DNA of 64,000 bases from a bacterium (lineage in GTDB: Bacteria > DRYD01), in contig JAUQQQ010000006.1 in the NCBI GenBank assembly GCA_030549815.1, positions 66,050 to 130,049 on the forward strand, written 5' to 3'. Below are positions 8,808-17,840 of this stretch, piece by piece; position 1 is the first letter of the stretch; every line of letters starts with the position of its first letter. Under the pieces are notes generated by a model. The model was given only the letters and a program-made list of their open reading frames with translations. It searched no databases and was not told where the DNA came from. The translations under genes were made by a program, and so were the position numbers.

Positions 8808-10830
8808 TATCATCCTAACTTTCCTTAGCTTTTCTCTTAAGACTATTTTATTTATTTTATTATTAGCAATATTTTTTGGGGTCTACTTTATAGTTGGGAT
8901 TATAAATGAAGCAAAAAAAGAAATGATTGATGTAAGTAAAATTAGAAAAAAAATTCCTATTCAGTCTAGTGAATTTTTTTCAATTGACAATAAAAGAGTA
9001 GCGAAAGTATATGTAGAAAATAGGTATTGGATTCCAATAAATGAAATACCTAATTCTGTTAAGATTTGTCTAATTGCTTCTGAGGATGAAAGATTTTATG
9101 TTCATAAAGGTGTGGATTTTTTAGCGGTTTTAAGGGGAATTATTGATATTATTCAAAAGAAAGAGGTTACACAGGGAGCAAGCACTATCACTCAGCAGTT
9201 GGCCAGAATTTTATTTCTAACTCCCGAAGTTAGTATAAGAAGAAAAATAAAGGAAGCTTTAATTGCAGTAGAACTGGAAAAAAATTTCTCTAAGCAAGAA
9301 ATCATGGAAATGTATTTGAATTTAGTGTATTTTGGTGAAGGTGCTTATGGTATCGAAGCGGCTTCCAGAGTTTATTTTGGTAAAAGCGCTAAACAGCTCG
9401 ATATTCCAGAAGCTGCAATGCTAATCGGATTATTACCTGCTCCTTCTGTTTATTCTCCCTACGTCAATTACAACATGGCTAAACAAAGGCAACTTTATGT
9501 CCTTAGAAGATTGGTGGAACTCAAATATATAACACCTAATCAATATCAAATCTATAAAAATTACCCTATCAAGTTAAAAAGAGAAAAATTGGAAGAAAAT
9601 AATTTACTCTACCCTTATTATACATCTTTTGTTATTCAAAATTTTAAAAAAATCACAAACATTGATTATGAATCATTAAAAACATTGGGTTTAAAAGTTT
9701 ATTTAAACTTGGACACGAGAATACAGGATGATATTCAAAATATTGTTAAAAGTGAAATAGACAAAAATAGAAAAAGTTATAATGTCAATCAATGTGCGGT
9801 TATATTGATTGAAAACTATACGGGAAGAGTTTTAACCATGGTTGGAGGATATGAATATAAAATTTCTGATCAATTCAATAGGGCTTACCAAGCATATAGA
9901 CAACCAGGATCTGTTTTTAAAATAGTTGTCTATACTACTGCATTAAAATATGGATTTACTCCAAATACCATAGTTGAAGACAGGGTATATACTTATACAG
10001 GTGCTGATGGCAAACCGTATTCTCCCGTTAATTGGGATAAGAGATATTGGGGAAGGATGACTCTTGCTGACGCTTTTGCTTTCTCTCGAAATACTGTTGC
10101 TGTTTACTTAGCAAATAATGTAGGTATTGATAATGTCATTAAAACTGCTTATGATATGGGGGTTAAAACCCAATTGGAGCCATATCTTTCTACTGCTTTG
10201 GGATCATCTGTTTTAACTCCCTTAGAGGTAGCTACATTTACTTCAGTAATAGCAAATTATGGTTACCTTATAGATCCTCAATTTGTTAGTAAGGTTGAAG
10301 ATAGGTATGGTGGAGTTATTTTTTATTCACAAAACACTTATAAGCAGGTTATACCTTATGAAGTTGCATCTAATATGAGAGTTTTAATGAAAGCAGTTGT
10401 TGATAAGGGAACAGGATACTCTGCTAAAATACAAGGTATTGATTGTTATGGAAAAACTGGAACTACCAATGATCATAGGGATGCTTGGTTTGCAGGATTC
10501 ACCGATGATTTTACCTGTGTTGTATGGGTTGGTAATGATGATTATTCTCAACTATATAACGTTTACGGAGCAACTTTACCTGCTGAAATTTGGAAAAAAT
10601 CAATTCTTGCTGCATACAAATATTACACCAAAAAGAATGATCAGCGAAGAGAAATTTTACTTAAGAACGAACAAAGTAAAAATACTACAACATTTATTAA
10701 TGAAAATACACAAGATAAAAATAATGAAAATACTTTTACTCAAAACACTAAGACTAATAACCGACAAACTTCTTCAACAACAACAGTGGATTACAACACT
10801 TTTCCATGGGAAAATACTACTGAAGAATAA
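8788..10830 (+). CDS. Penicillin-binding protein 1A, bifunctional transglycosylase/transpeptidase
   Basis: Class A PBPs polymerise and cross-link peptidoglycan outside the cytoplasmic membrane. After an N-terminal membrane anchor (about 12-37) comes the GT51 domain with catalytic Glu in SEDERFYVHKGVD (about residue 99) and QGASTITQQLAR. The transpeptidase domain has the nucleophile in SVFK (about residue 374), SRN (about 432) and KTG (about 554). The last 45 residues are Asn/Thr-rich and probably disordered. ATG at 8788 overlaps the NusB-like gene by 20 nt; the TTG nine bases earlier is less likely. About 680 residues is normal for the class. Confidence 0.93.
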   Translation: MLKKVYSIILTFLSFSLKTILFILLLAIFFGVYFIVGIINEAKKEMIDVSKIRKKIPIQSSEFFSIDNKRVAKVYVENRYWIPINEIPNSVKICLIASEDERFYVHKGVDFLAVLRGIIDIIQKKEVTQGASTITQQLARILFLTPEVSIRRKIKEALIAVELEKNFSKQEIMEMYLNLVYFGEGAYGIEAASRVYFGKSAKQLDIPEAAMLIGLLPAPSVYSPYVNYNMAKQRQLYVLRRLVELKYITPNQYQIYKNYPIKLKREKLEENNLLYPYYTSFVIQNFKKITNIDYESLKTLGLKVYLNLDTRIQDDIQNIVKSEIDKNRKSYNVNQCAVILIENYTGRVLTMVGGYEYKISDQFNRAYQAYRQPGSVFKIVVYTTALKYGFTPNTIVEDRVYTYTGADGKPYSPVNWDKRYWGRMTLADAFAFSRNTVAVYLANNVGIDNVIKTAYDMGVKTQLEPYLSTALGSSVLTPLEVATFTSVIANYGYLIDPQFVSKVEDRYGGVIFYSQNTYKQVIPYEVASNMRVLMKAVVDKGTGYSAKIQGIDCYGKTGTTNDHRDAWFAGFTDDFTCVVWVGNDDYSQLYNVYGATLPAEIWKKSILAAYKYYTKKNDQRREILLKNEQSKNTTTFINENTQDKNNENTFTQNTKTNNRQTSSTTTVDYNTFPWENTTEE

Positions 10831-10862
10831 AAGGTAAAAAAATAAAAAAGGAGAATAGAGAA

Positions 10863-12197
10863 ATGAACATTTATGATATCCTGAGAAAAAAAAGAAAAGG
10901 CCAAAAGTTAAATGAGAAGGAAATAGATTTTATGGTAAAAAACTACTATAACTCTAACATACCTGATTACCAAATGGCTGCATTTTTAACAAGTGTAGTA
11001 ATTAATGGTATGGATGAAGAAGAAATTTTCTATTTTACTAAATCTATTGTTGAAACTGGAGTAATTATGAATTTTGATGATGTTGATGGAATAAAAATAG
11101 ATAAGCATTCAACAGGTGGTGTAGGTGATAGTGTAAGCTTAATAGTTATACCAATCCTTGCATGTTTGGGTTATAAGGTCCCTAAATTATCTGGTAGGGC
11201 TTTAGGACATACAGGTGGGACAATAGATAAGCTTGAATCAATACCTAATTTTAGGACAGATTTGCAAATTGATTTAATGAAGGAAGCTTTGAGAAGGGTA
11301 GGTGCTTTTATCTGTCAACCACTTAATCTGGCCCCGGCTGATAAGAAAATATACGCTTTAAGAGATGTTACAGCAAATGTAGATAGTATTCCACTTATAG
11401 CTTCCAGTATAATGAGCAAGAAAATAGCATCAAATGCTGATGTTATAATTCTTGATGTTAAAGTTGGAAATGGAGCTTTTATGAATGATTATAATGAAGC
11501 TGTAGAACTATCTAAAACAATGTTGAATATAGCCAAGAATTTTAATAAAATTGCGAGCACGATTATTACTGATATGAACGAACCACTTAATACTCATATC
11601 GGTAATTATCTTGAGGTTATAGCTGCTATTGATTTTTTAAAAGGAAATTATTCGAACTATCCAAAATTGAAGGAGGTTTGTTTTACAGTTATTAAAGCTG
11701 CAAAATATATTCTTGAAAATATTGATACTATAAAAGAGAAAGGGAGAATAGAAGAAATTAATTTGAATTTTAGTGATGAGAATATAAAAAAAATTATAGA
11801 TAGTGGGGAGGCTTTAGGAAAGTTTAAGCAAATAGTGGAATTCCAAAGGGGAGATACTTCTGTTATTGATGATCCTTATAAATATTTTAATCCTTCTGTT
11901 GAGTATTCTTTTTATTCAAAGGGGGAAGGTTTTATAAGTTTTGACACTTATCTTATTGGCTTGGCTTCAGGAGAGTTGGGATTAAGCAGAAAAACTTTGG
12001 AAGACAAAATTGATAACAACGCAGGGATAATAATGTATAAAAGGGCAGGGGATTATGTTAAAGAAGGAGAAATAATAATGAAATTGTTTGCAAAAGATAA
12101 TAGGTCTTTGGAAAATTCATTAAAAATACTTGAAAATGCTATTTCTTTTAAAAAAGAAAAATTTGAAACCAAAGCTATCTATTCTGTTTTTATATAA
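10863..12197 (+). CDS. Pyrimidine-nucleoside (thymidine) phosphorylase
   Basis: The enzyme cleaves thymidine, uridine or deoxyuridine with phosphate to give base and (deoxy)ribose 1-phosphate. The 444 residues have the family signature: KHSTGGVGDSVSL binds phosphate, and SGRALGHTGGTIDKLESIP follows. The C-terminal alpha/beta domain is complete. The start has AAGGAGAATAG nearby. It is likely part of a salvage set with the kinase at 12294, upp, apt and the transporter at 29692. Broad-specificity PyNP (pdp) and thymidine phosphorylase (deoA) cannot be separated by eye, so no symbol is given. Confidence 0.93.
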   Translation: MNIYDILRKKRKGQKLNEKEIDFMVKNYYNSNIPDYQMAAFLTSVVINGMDEEEIFYFTKSIVETGVIMNFDDVDGIKIDKHSTGGVGDSVSLIVIPILACLGYKVPKLSGRALGHTGGTIDKLESIPNFRTDLQIDLMKEALRRVGAFICQPLNLAPADKKIYALRDVTANVDSIPLIASSIMSKKIASNADVIILDVKVGNGAFMNDYNEAVELSKTMLNIAKNFNKIASTIITDMNEPLNTHIGNYLEVIAAIDFLKGNYSNYPKLKEVCFTVIKAAKYILENIDTIKEKGRIEEINLNFSDENIKKIIDSGEALGKFKQIVEFQRGDTSVIDDPYKYFNPSVEYSFYSKGEGFISFDTYLIGLASGELGLSRKTLEDKIDNNAGIIMYKRAGDYVKEGEIIMKLFAKDNRSLENSLKILENAISFKKEKFETKAIYSVFI

Positions 12198-12239
12198 GCG
12201 AATATTTTACAATTTTTTTCTGAAAATATCAATAAAAAT

Positions 12240-12269
12240 TTGATAGGTTTTTATTTGTTTTTGTATAAT
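12240..12269 (+). promoter_or_regulatory. Sigma-70-type promoter for the deoxynucleoside kinase
   Basis: TTGATA (12240-12245) and TATAAT (12264-12269) are separated by 18 nt, close to the vegetative consensus. A Shine-Dalgarno stretch and the ATG at 12294 follow. The TTG at 12240, which would extend the reading frame, is therefore better read as part of the -35 box. Confidence 0.6.
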
Positions 12270-12293
12270 TCTTATAAGAAGGAAGTGAGGAAT

Positions 12294-12965
12294 ATGGGGG
12301 GATGTAGAGTGTTTGCAGTAGTTGATGGAAATATAGGTGCTTACAAAAGTACTGTTCTTAACTTAATTTCAAAAGAACTAGGATTTTTACCAGTTGATGA
12401 ACCTTGGTATGAAAATAATTTCCTTGATTTATTTTATCAAGACAAGAAAAGATGGGCTTATTCTACCCAATGGGAGTTCTTTACTATAAGGGCTATCAGG
12501 CATATGGAAGCACAGAATAATACAAACGAAAACCTACTTCTTGAAAGATCTGTCTATTCTGACAGATATGTTTTTGCACGGTATTTGTATGAACATGGTT
12601 ATATGAACGATAGAGAATGGGCAAGTTATACCAAATGGTTTGAATTCCTTACTGAGAAATTGTTGAAAAAACCTACTTTTATTCTTTATCTTCGAGCACA
12701 ACCCGAAACACTATATAATAGAATTCTCCAACGGTCAAGGGAAATAGAACTACAAAAAGATGGCATAACAGTTGATTATATTAGAGGATTAAACAAATAC
12801 TATGATGAATTCCTATATAACAATATTTTCAATCTTGATATACCTGTTATTGTAGTAGAAACAGATGGGAAATTCTATCGGGATAATGAAAATGATAGAC
12901 AGGAATTAATAAATAAAATAAAAGATTTTTTGGATAATTTATCTCTTAGTAAAACTAACGTCTAA
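12294..12965 (+). CDS. Deoxynucleoside kinase family protein with altered P-loop
   Basis: This family phosphorylates deoxynucleosides to dNMPs with ATP. The 223 residues match dGK/dAK-type kinases. VVDGNIGAYKST is the P-loop, LPVDEPWYEN carries the catalytic Glu, and ERSVYSDRYVFA is the ERS motif. The lid is RILQRSREIE. The P-loop normally reads GxIGxGKS; here the last Gly is Tyr, a striking change that may lower or alter activity. ATG at 12294 is supported by AGGAAGTGAGG. It has its own promoter and follows the nucleoside phosphorylase, consistent with salvage. Confidence 0.85.
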   Translation: MGGCRVFAVVDGNIGAYKSTVLNLISKELGFLPVDEPWYENNFLDLFYQDKKRWAYSTQWEFFTIRAIRHMEAQNNTNENLLLERSVYSDRYVFARYLYEHGYMNDREWASYTKWFEFLTEKLLKKPTFILYLRAQPETLYNRILQRSREIELQKDGITVDYIRGLNKYYDEFLYNNIFNLDIPVIVVETDGKFYRDNENDRQELINKIKDFLDNLSLSKTNV

Positions 12966-12981
12966 AACTAATAACATATCA

Positions 12982-14361
12982 ATGAAGAGGTTTTTGAAAA
13001 GGGGTTCATTTTTCTTTTTACTTTTTATTATTTTAGGATTGGCAATGATTATAATTGGATTAATCTATATCCTTATATCATATTATGATAGGGTTAATTT
13101 TTACGGTAATTTTTTATCTGGCGGAACTGTAATTTACGATGTTTCTAAAAGGAAATCTGATGACGTAGGATGGTCAATAATTGTAGATAGGGATGGAAAA
13201 TCTTATTTGGCTGGATATAGTGGAAGTAGCGATAAGGATTATGATTCTTTCATAGTGAAACTTAATCAGGATGGAAAGATTGACGATACTTTTGGAAATA
13301 ATGGTAAAATTATTTTATCTAAAGTTTTAAATAGTAAGGGGAAAGATTACGCTGAATCAATGGCTTTAGATTCGGAACAAAAAATTCTTATCACTGGTTA
13401 TTTTTTCAACGGAAAAAATTTTGATTCTTATATATTAAAACTCGATACTAATGGTAAGATAGATAAAAGTTTTGGAAAACGAGGAAAATTAATTTTCAAT
13501 GGTATTGCAACTAATAATCCCAAAGCTAATCTTAGTGATATATCACGCTCGATTTTTGTTGATAAAAGTCAAAACATATATATTGCAGGATCAGCATGGA
13601 ATAGAAAAAACTACCAAGTATTCATAATTAAAATAAATCGCGATGGTAAAGTAGATAGTAGTTTTGGTAAAAATGGAATAGCACAGTTTGATGATATTGC
13701 AATTAAATATTCTGATGATCACATTAGTGCAGTTTATGAAAAAAATGGAAAGATCTATATTGCAGGTTGGAGTGTTAGTCGTAAAAATAAAAAAACCTTT
13801 GTGATTAGGATTGATCAAAATGGAAATTTGGACAATGATTTTGGAGAACAAGGAAAGGTAATCCTGGATGAGAATTCATACCCTAACTCTATGGTTGTAG
13901 ATGAAAACGAAAACATATTTGTTGTTGGAGATATTGAAAAGGGAAAATTGGATCTTGATGCTTATTTGATAAAACTAAATAAAGAAGGAAAATTTGATAA
14001 TAGTTTTGTAGATAATGGGAAAATTTTATTTGATAATATTGCAGGAGGTAGTAGAGAAGATTCTGCTACGTCACTATATGTTGATGAATCAGGGAAAATC
14101 TATATTACCGGAGTTAGTTGGAGTGGAAAAAATTATGTTGCTTATGTTATAAAATTAAATAGTGATGGTAATTTTGATAAAGACTTTGGGGACAATGGAA
14201 AATTACTTATTGATAGAGTTTTAAGTTTAGGTAATAATAGCATAGGAAATTCGATATTTGTTGATAAAATTGGTAGGATATATATAGTTGGAAGTGTTTG
14301 GAATGGGAAAGATTTGGATGCTTTTGTTGTAAGGTTACTTAATAATGGTAATCCTGGCTAA
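12982..14361 (+). CDS. Membrane-anchored delta-60 repeat beta-propeller protein
   Basis: One membrane segment (about residues 10-34) anchors an extracytoplasmic domain made of repeats of about 60 residues. Six units end in a motif like DDTFGNNGKI (also KSFGKRGKL, SSFGKNGIA, NDFGEQGKV, NSFVDNGKI, KDFGDNGKL) and a seventh unit is cut short at the C-terminus. Seven units suggest a seven-bladed propeller, an inference. Such delta-60 proteins are of unknown function, usually at the cell surface. It starts 16 nt after the kinase gene without a clear ribosome site. It faces upp tail to tail. Confidence 0.8.
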   Translation: MKRFLKRGSFFFLLFIILGLAMIIIGLIYILISYYDRVNFYGNFLSGGTVIYDVSKRKSDDVGWSIIVDRDGKSYLAGYSGSSDKDYDSFIVKLNQDGKIDDTFGNNGKIILSKVLNSKGKDYAESMALDSEQKILITGYFFNGKNFDSYILKLDTNGKIDKSFGKRGKLIFNGIATNNPKANLSDISRSIFVDKSQNIYIAGSAWNRKNYQVFIIKINRDGKVDSSFGKNGIAQFDDIAIKYSDDHISAVYEKNGKIYIAGWSVSRKNKKTFVIRIDQNGNLDNDFGEQGKVILDENSYPNSMVVDENENIFVVGDIEKGKLDLDAYLIKLNKEGKFDNSFVDNGKILFDNIAGGSREDSATSLYVDESGKIYITGVSWSGKNYVAYVIKLNSDGNFDKDFGDNGKLLIDRVLSLGNNSIGNSIFVDKIGRIYIVGSVWNGKDLDAFVVRLLNNGNPG

Positions 14362-14394
14362 CTACCTATTGGAAGATTTGAAATTTTTGTTTTA

Positions 14395-15033
14395 TTAGGG
14401 GTAGATATAGCTTTGCAGGGTTCCAAAAGTTCTATCGCCTGCATCTCCTAAACCGGGCACTATGAAACCTTTATTATTCAAGTTTTTATCTATCGAAAGC
14501 ACAAAAAATTCAATAAACGGGTACTTTTCGTTTAATTCTACTAATGACTTTTCATATGCTATTATTGAGCAGGCTTTGATTTTTGATATTTTTCTTTCTA
14601 ACAGGATTTCTATTGCTTTATTTATACTACCTCCTGTTGCGATCATAGGTTCTAGTATTATTCCTGTAAAATTAGTTAAATTTTCTGGTAGGTTTGTATA
14701 GTATTGTGTTGGGGTTAGGGTTTCTTCATTTCTTGTTAAGCCGATTATTCCAACAACGATGTCTGGTATTAATTTTGTAAATGCTGGTAATAATCCCAAG
14801 CCTGCTCTTAAGATAGGAATAACTATGTATTTATCTTTTAAACTGAAACCTGGTGCTTTGTCTAAGGGTGTTTGGACTTGGAATTCATTTAATTCTGATT
14901 TTTCGAAGCAGTAGAATACGAATAAGTAGGATAATTCTTCTAATGATTTCCTGAATTGATCTGGAGGTGTGTTTTGATCTCTGAGGATAGTTAATTTGAT
15001 TTTTGCTACGGGATGGTTTATAGGTATGATCAT
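14395..15033 (-). CDS. upp: Uracil phosphoribosyltransferase
   Basis: Upp makes UMP from uracil and PRPP. The 212 residues align from the first Met with the family (HPVAKIKLTILRDQNT), and keep the LGLLPAF region, the PRPP loop ILEPMIATGGS and the uracil-binding GFIVPGLGDAGDRTFGT. The PRPP loop begins EP where DP is usual, a conservative change. The start codon lies only 5 nt after the CCA end of the tRNA-CAT gene, with no Shine-Dalgarno, so it is probably expressed from the tRNA transcript. Confidence 0.95.
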   Translation of the reverse strand: MIIPINHPVAKIKLTILRDQNTPPDQFRKSLEELSYLFVFYCFEKSELNEFQVQTPLDKAPGFSLKDKYIVIPILRAGLGLLPAFTKLIPDIVVGIIGLTRNEETLTPTQYYTNLPENLTNFTGIILEPMIATGGSINKAIEILLERKISKIKACSIIAYEKSLVELNEKYPFIEFFVLSIDKNLNNKGFIVPGLGDAGDRTFGTLQSYIYP

Positions 15034-15038
15034 TTTGT

Positions 15039-15113
15039 TGGTGGGCCCCCCAGGATTCGAACCTAGAACCCTGCGGTTATGAGCCGCATGCTCTGCCGTT
15101 GAGCTAGGGGCCC
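15039..15113 (-). tRNA. tRNA with CAT anticodon (elongator Met or Ile2)
   Basis: On the minus strand a full cloverleaf is visible. The acceptor is GGGCCCC/GGGGCCC, the D stem is GCTC/GAGC, and the anticodon stem is TGCGG/CCGCA around loop CTCATAA. The T loop is TTCGAAT, and a CCA end is encoded. The paired G1:C72 and the absence of the three consecutive G:C pairs of initiators exclude tRNA-fMet. Whether it reads AUG or, after lysidine modification, AUA cannot be decided here. upp follows after 5 nt. Confidence 0.93.
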
Positions 15114-15265
15114 TTTCCTATTTATATTAATACTACATCCACAATTTTTTCCCTCTTTTTTTGAATTTTATATTTTTATTAATCAAAGAAGGATAGTTAA
15201 TAGAATGTTTAGAATAATTTATATGTGAAATTTTTGAAAGATTAATAAAGAAAAGGGGGATCTCT

Positions 15266-15793
15266 ATGATACAAACAATAGATTATGTAAAAAGTTTAAT
15301 AAGAGAAATTCCTGATTTTCCAAAACCAGGTGTTAATTTCAAAGACATTACTCCGCTTTTAAGAGATAAAAAGGCTTTTCAATTTGTTGTTGACAGCATT
15401 GCTAATTATTACGTTGATAAGAATATTGATATAGTTGTTCCTATAGAAGCAAGAGGATATATAATTGGTTCTGCAATTGCTTACAAGCTTTCTGCTGGTG
15501 TAGTTCCTGTTAGAAAACAAGGGAAATTACCATCTGAGAAGCTCTCTGCTGCTTATCAACTCGAATATGGTGAAGAAATTCTCGAAATACATACGGATTT
15601 GATTAAACCTGGTGAAAGAGTTTTAATCGTTGATGACCTTATTGCTACAGGTGGGACAGCAGAAGCTACAAAAAGATTAGTTGAAAACTTGCAGGGAGTA
15701 GTGGTTGGGTTTGCTTTTATCATAGAACTAACATTTTTAAACGGATATGAAAAAATAAAAGGGTACCCTTATTTTTCATTGATTAAGTACTAA
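15266..15793 (+). CDS. apt: Adenine phosphoribosyltransferase
   Basis: Apt converts adenine and PRPP to AMP. The 175 residues carry DFPKPGVNFKDITPLL, the flexible-loop region VRKQGKLP, and the PRPP-binding motif VLIVDDLIATGGTAEA. The length is typical. AAAAGGGGGA precedes the ATG by about six bases. It is divergent from the tRNA-upp unit with about 150 nt between, where both promoters must lie. The next gene starts 2 nt after its stop. Confidence 0.96.
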   Translation: MIQTIDYVKSLIREIPDFPKPGVNFKDITPLLRDKKAFQFVVDSIANYYVDKNIDIVVPIEARGYIIGSAIAYKLSAGVVPVRKQGKLPSEKLSAAYQLEYGEEILEIHTDLIKPGERVLIVDDLIATGGTAEATKRLVENLQGVVVGFAFIIELTFLNGYEKIKGYPYFSLIKY

Positions 15794-15795
15794 GA

Positions 15796-16932
15796 ATGAG
15801 ATTGGGAATAAAAACAAGGAAGTTTTTTCTTTTTTTATTCTCTTTCTTTTTTTTATTAATTTTACAAGCTAAATCTCAGCAATATTTATTATATATTTTT
15901 AACTTACCCATTGATTCAAATTATTATTTAATTGAAGGAGAAAACATATGGATAGATGAAAAAGTTATTCATTTGATTCAAAAAAAAGTGGAAATAAAAA
16001 ATTTAAAAAAATATTTTGATGTATCAAAAAGACTTTATTCCCTTAATTCACTTTGTCAAGATAATAAAGATAAATTAATTCTCATTAAGAATGATCAAAC
16101 AAAGATAATTGACGTTAATACTCTAAGATATCAACAGCAGGATTTACAAAATGTAACTAATAATTACAATAATATAAAAGTAGAAGGTTACAGGACTTTG
16201 GAAACAAAATATTTTAAATTATTTTATACTAACTACCAACTTGGATTGATTTTGTCTAATCTTTTGGATACCTACTATGAAAACATAGTTGGTTTTTTTG
16301 ATTTTAGGTATTCTGATTTGTATAGATTAAACTATAAAGTTCCGATATATTTGGCTCCTACTGATGAAGTTTATAAAAAATTCAATTTGGTACCGGATTG
16401 GTCCACTGGTGCATTCGTTTTTGATTTTTTCTCACCAACACCTAATTTTGTTATCTATGCTCATGAAAGGGATTCTTTTCTTGTTCAAAGAGTATTACCC
16501 CATGAAATAACACACCTTATTTTAGCTCTTCACTGGAAGGAAAATGTTATGGACTTTAGGACAAAGTTTATACAGGAAGGGGTAGCACAGTATATGGAAT
16601 ACCGATTACTTACAGGTCTGGAGGAAATTACTATACATCCTTCTAATAAGTTAAAATTCCAAGATATGCTATATCCTGTTTTTAACTCTAAAGATGACGT
16701 TAGAAATTTTTATGAAAGTGCTCTTTCTTTTACATCTTTTCTAATAGTTCAATATGGAAAGTATAAGTACATACAGTTTATAAGAAAATGCAGGTATAGT
16801 ATGGATGTTATTAAAAATCTCAATGATGTTTATCAATTTACTTTGTTTTATGATGAAAAAAAGGTTATAGATCAAATAGAAAATAGATGGGAGCATTTCA
16901 TAAAAAATAGTTCTCCTACACCCCTTAAATGA
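15796..16932 (+). CDS. Secreted zinc metallopeptidase-like protein (HExxH)
   Basis: A signal peptide (about residues 1-30, strongly hydrophobic, ending AKSQ) leads a 378-residue protein. The motif LPHEITHLILALHWKE has two zinc-binding His and the catalytic Glu, and 30 residues later QEGVAQYMEYR supplies the third ligand Glu, as in gluzincin (MA clan) peptidases of the peptidase_MA_2 type. Such proteins are exported proteases of unknown substrate. It starts 2 nt after apt and overlaps the glycosyltransferase gene by ATGA, so the three are likely one operon. Confidence 0.75.
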   Translation: MRLGIKTRKFFLFLFSFFFLLILQAKSQQYLLYIFNLPIDSNYYLIEGENIWIDEKVIHLIQKKVEIKNLKKYFDVSKRLYSLNSLCQDNKDKLILIKNDQTKIIDVNTLRYQQQDLQNVTNNYNNIKVEGYRTLETKYFKLFYTNYQLGLILSNLLDTYYENIVGFFDFRYSDLYRLNYKVPIYLAPTDEVYKKFNLVPDWSTGAFVFDFFSPTPNFVIYAHERDSFLVQRVLPHEITHLILALHWKENVMDFRTKFIQEGVAQYMEYRLLTGLEEITIHPSNKLKFQDMLYPVFNSKDDVRNFYESALSFTSFLIVQYGKYKYIQFIRKCRYSMDVIKNLNDVYQFTLFYDEKKVIDQIENRWEHFIKNSSPTPLK

Positions 16933-17840
16933 ATCTCAGTATTATTATACCAACTTTAGGAATTAATGAGGTTTTAATAAAAACTCTTTATTTACTCAAT
17001 TTTCAAGAAAATAAAGATTTTGATGTTTTTGTTGTTGATACATCTTTAAATTCTGATTTTTGTTTACCTTTCGAAACTGAATATAAACTTAACTATGTTA
17101 ATTGTAACAATTATTTTAAAGGTTTGGGAAAAGATGAAATAAGAACGAAGGCTTTTGCAAGGAATTTAGGTATTCATTTATCTAAATCAAAATATATACT
17201 TTTTATTGATTCTGATATGATTCCGCACCCCGATTTAGTAAATGAACATTTGAAATTACTTAAGTTTGATGTTGCTGTTGTAGGTTTAGAATTGCGAACT
17301 ATTTTGCTAATCGAATACCAAAAAATAAAGGCATATTTGGATGGAGTTAAAACCAAAACAGACTTAGAAAAAATTTTTGTTTATAGTTTTTCTAATAGAA
17401 GCAGGAAGGTTTTAAAAAGAAGAAAATTAGAATGGTATAAATTTCTTACAGGTAATCTTTCAGCTAAAAGAGAATTTTTTATAAAAACGGGAATGTTTGA
17501 TACAAGCTTTGTATTCTATGGCTTTGAGGACTTGGAGTTAGGATATAGATTTGATAAGCTCGGGATAGATATAATTTTTAATCCTAATGCTTTAACTATT
17601 CACATGCACCCTTTACCGATTGAAAAAAGGATAGAAAACAAAATTGAGTCAGTTAAAAATTTAAGAAGATTTTATAAAAAATATGAGAATAAAAAGATAC
17701 TGGAGAAATTAGGGATAAATTTCTATAGTAAGTTAATATATGGTTATTTACCTGAGTTTTTAAGAAAAAATCTTTGTAGATTAAATAAAGATTACTTAAC
17801 TAACTACAATTTTTGGAAAGCATGGAATACAAAAAATTAA
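16929..17840 (+). CDS. Family 2 glycosyltransferase
   Basis: The 303 residues have the GT-A fold hallmarks: the N-terminal LSIIIPTLGINEVLIKTL strand-loop, the nucleotide-metal motif ILFIDSDMIPHPD, and YGFEDLELGYRFDKLG, which holds the catalytic acidic residues. There are no membrane segments, so it is probably a cytoplasmic, non-processive enzyme. Acceptor and sugar are unknown. Position between a secreted protease and a PTS permease gives little help; murF nearby suggests envelope work. Confidence 0.85.
   Translation: MNLSIIIPTLGINEVLIKTLYLLNFQENKDFDVFVVDTSLNSDFCLPFETEYKLNYVNCNNYFKGLGKDEIRTKAFARNLGIHLSKSKYILFIDSDMIPHPDLVNEHLKLLKFDVAVVGLELRTILLIEYQKIKAYLDGVKTKTDLEKIFVYSFSNRSRKVLKRRKLEWYKFLTGNLSAKREFFIKTGMFDTSFVFYGFEDLELGYRFDKLGIDIIFNPNALTIHMHPLPIEKRIENKIESVKNLRRFYKKYENKKILEKLGINFYSKLIYGYLPEFLRKNLCRLNKDYLTNYNFWKAWNTKN

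Noticed and set aside
10397-10837. Open frame of 146 codons inside the PBP1A gene
   Set aside because: It runs in another frame of a well-supported transpeptidase domain and has no family pattern.
12240-12293. N-terminal extension of the deoxynucleoside kinase from TTG at 12240
   Set aside because: That TTG is part of a good -35 box, and the ATG at 12294 has a Shine-Dalgarno and the family-length N-terminus.
15039-15113. Initiator tRNA-fMet
   Set aside because: The first acceptor pair is G:C and the anticodon stem lacks the three consecutive G:C pairs typical of initiators.
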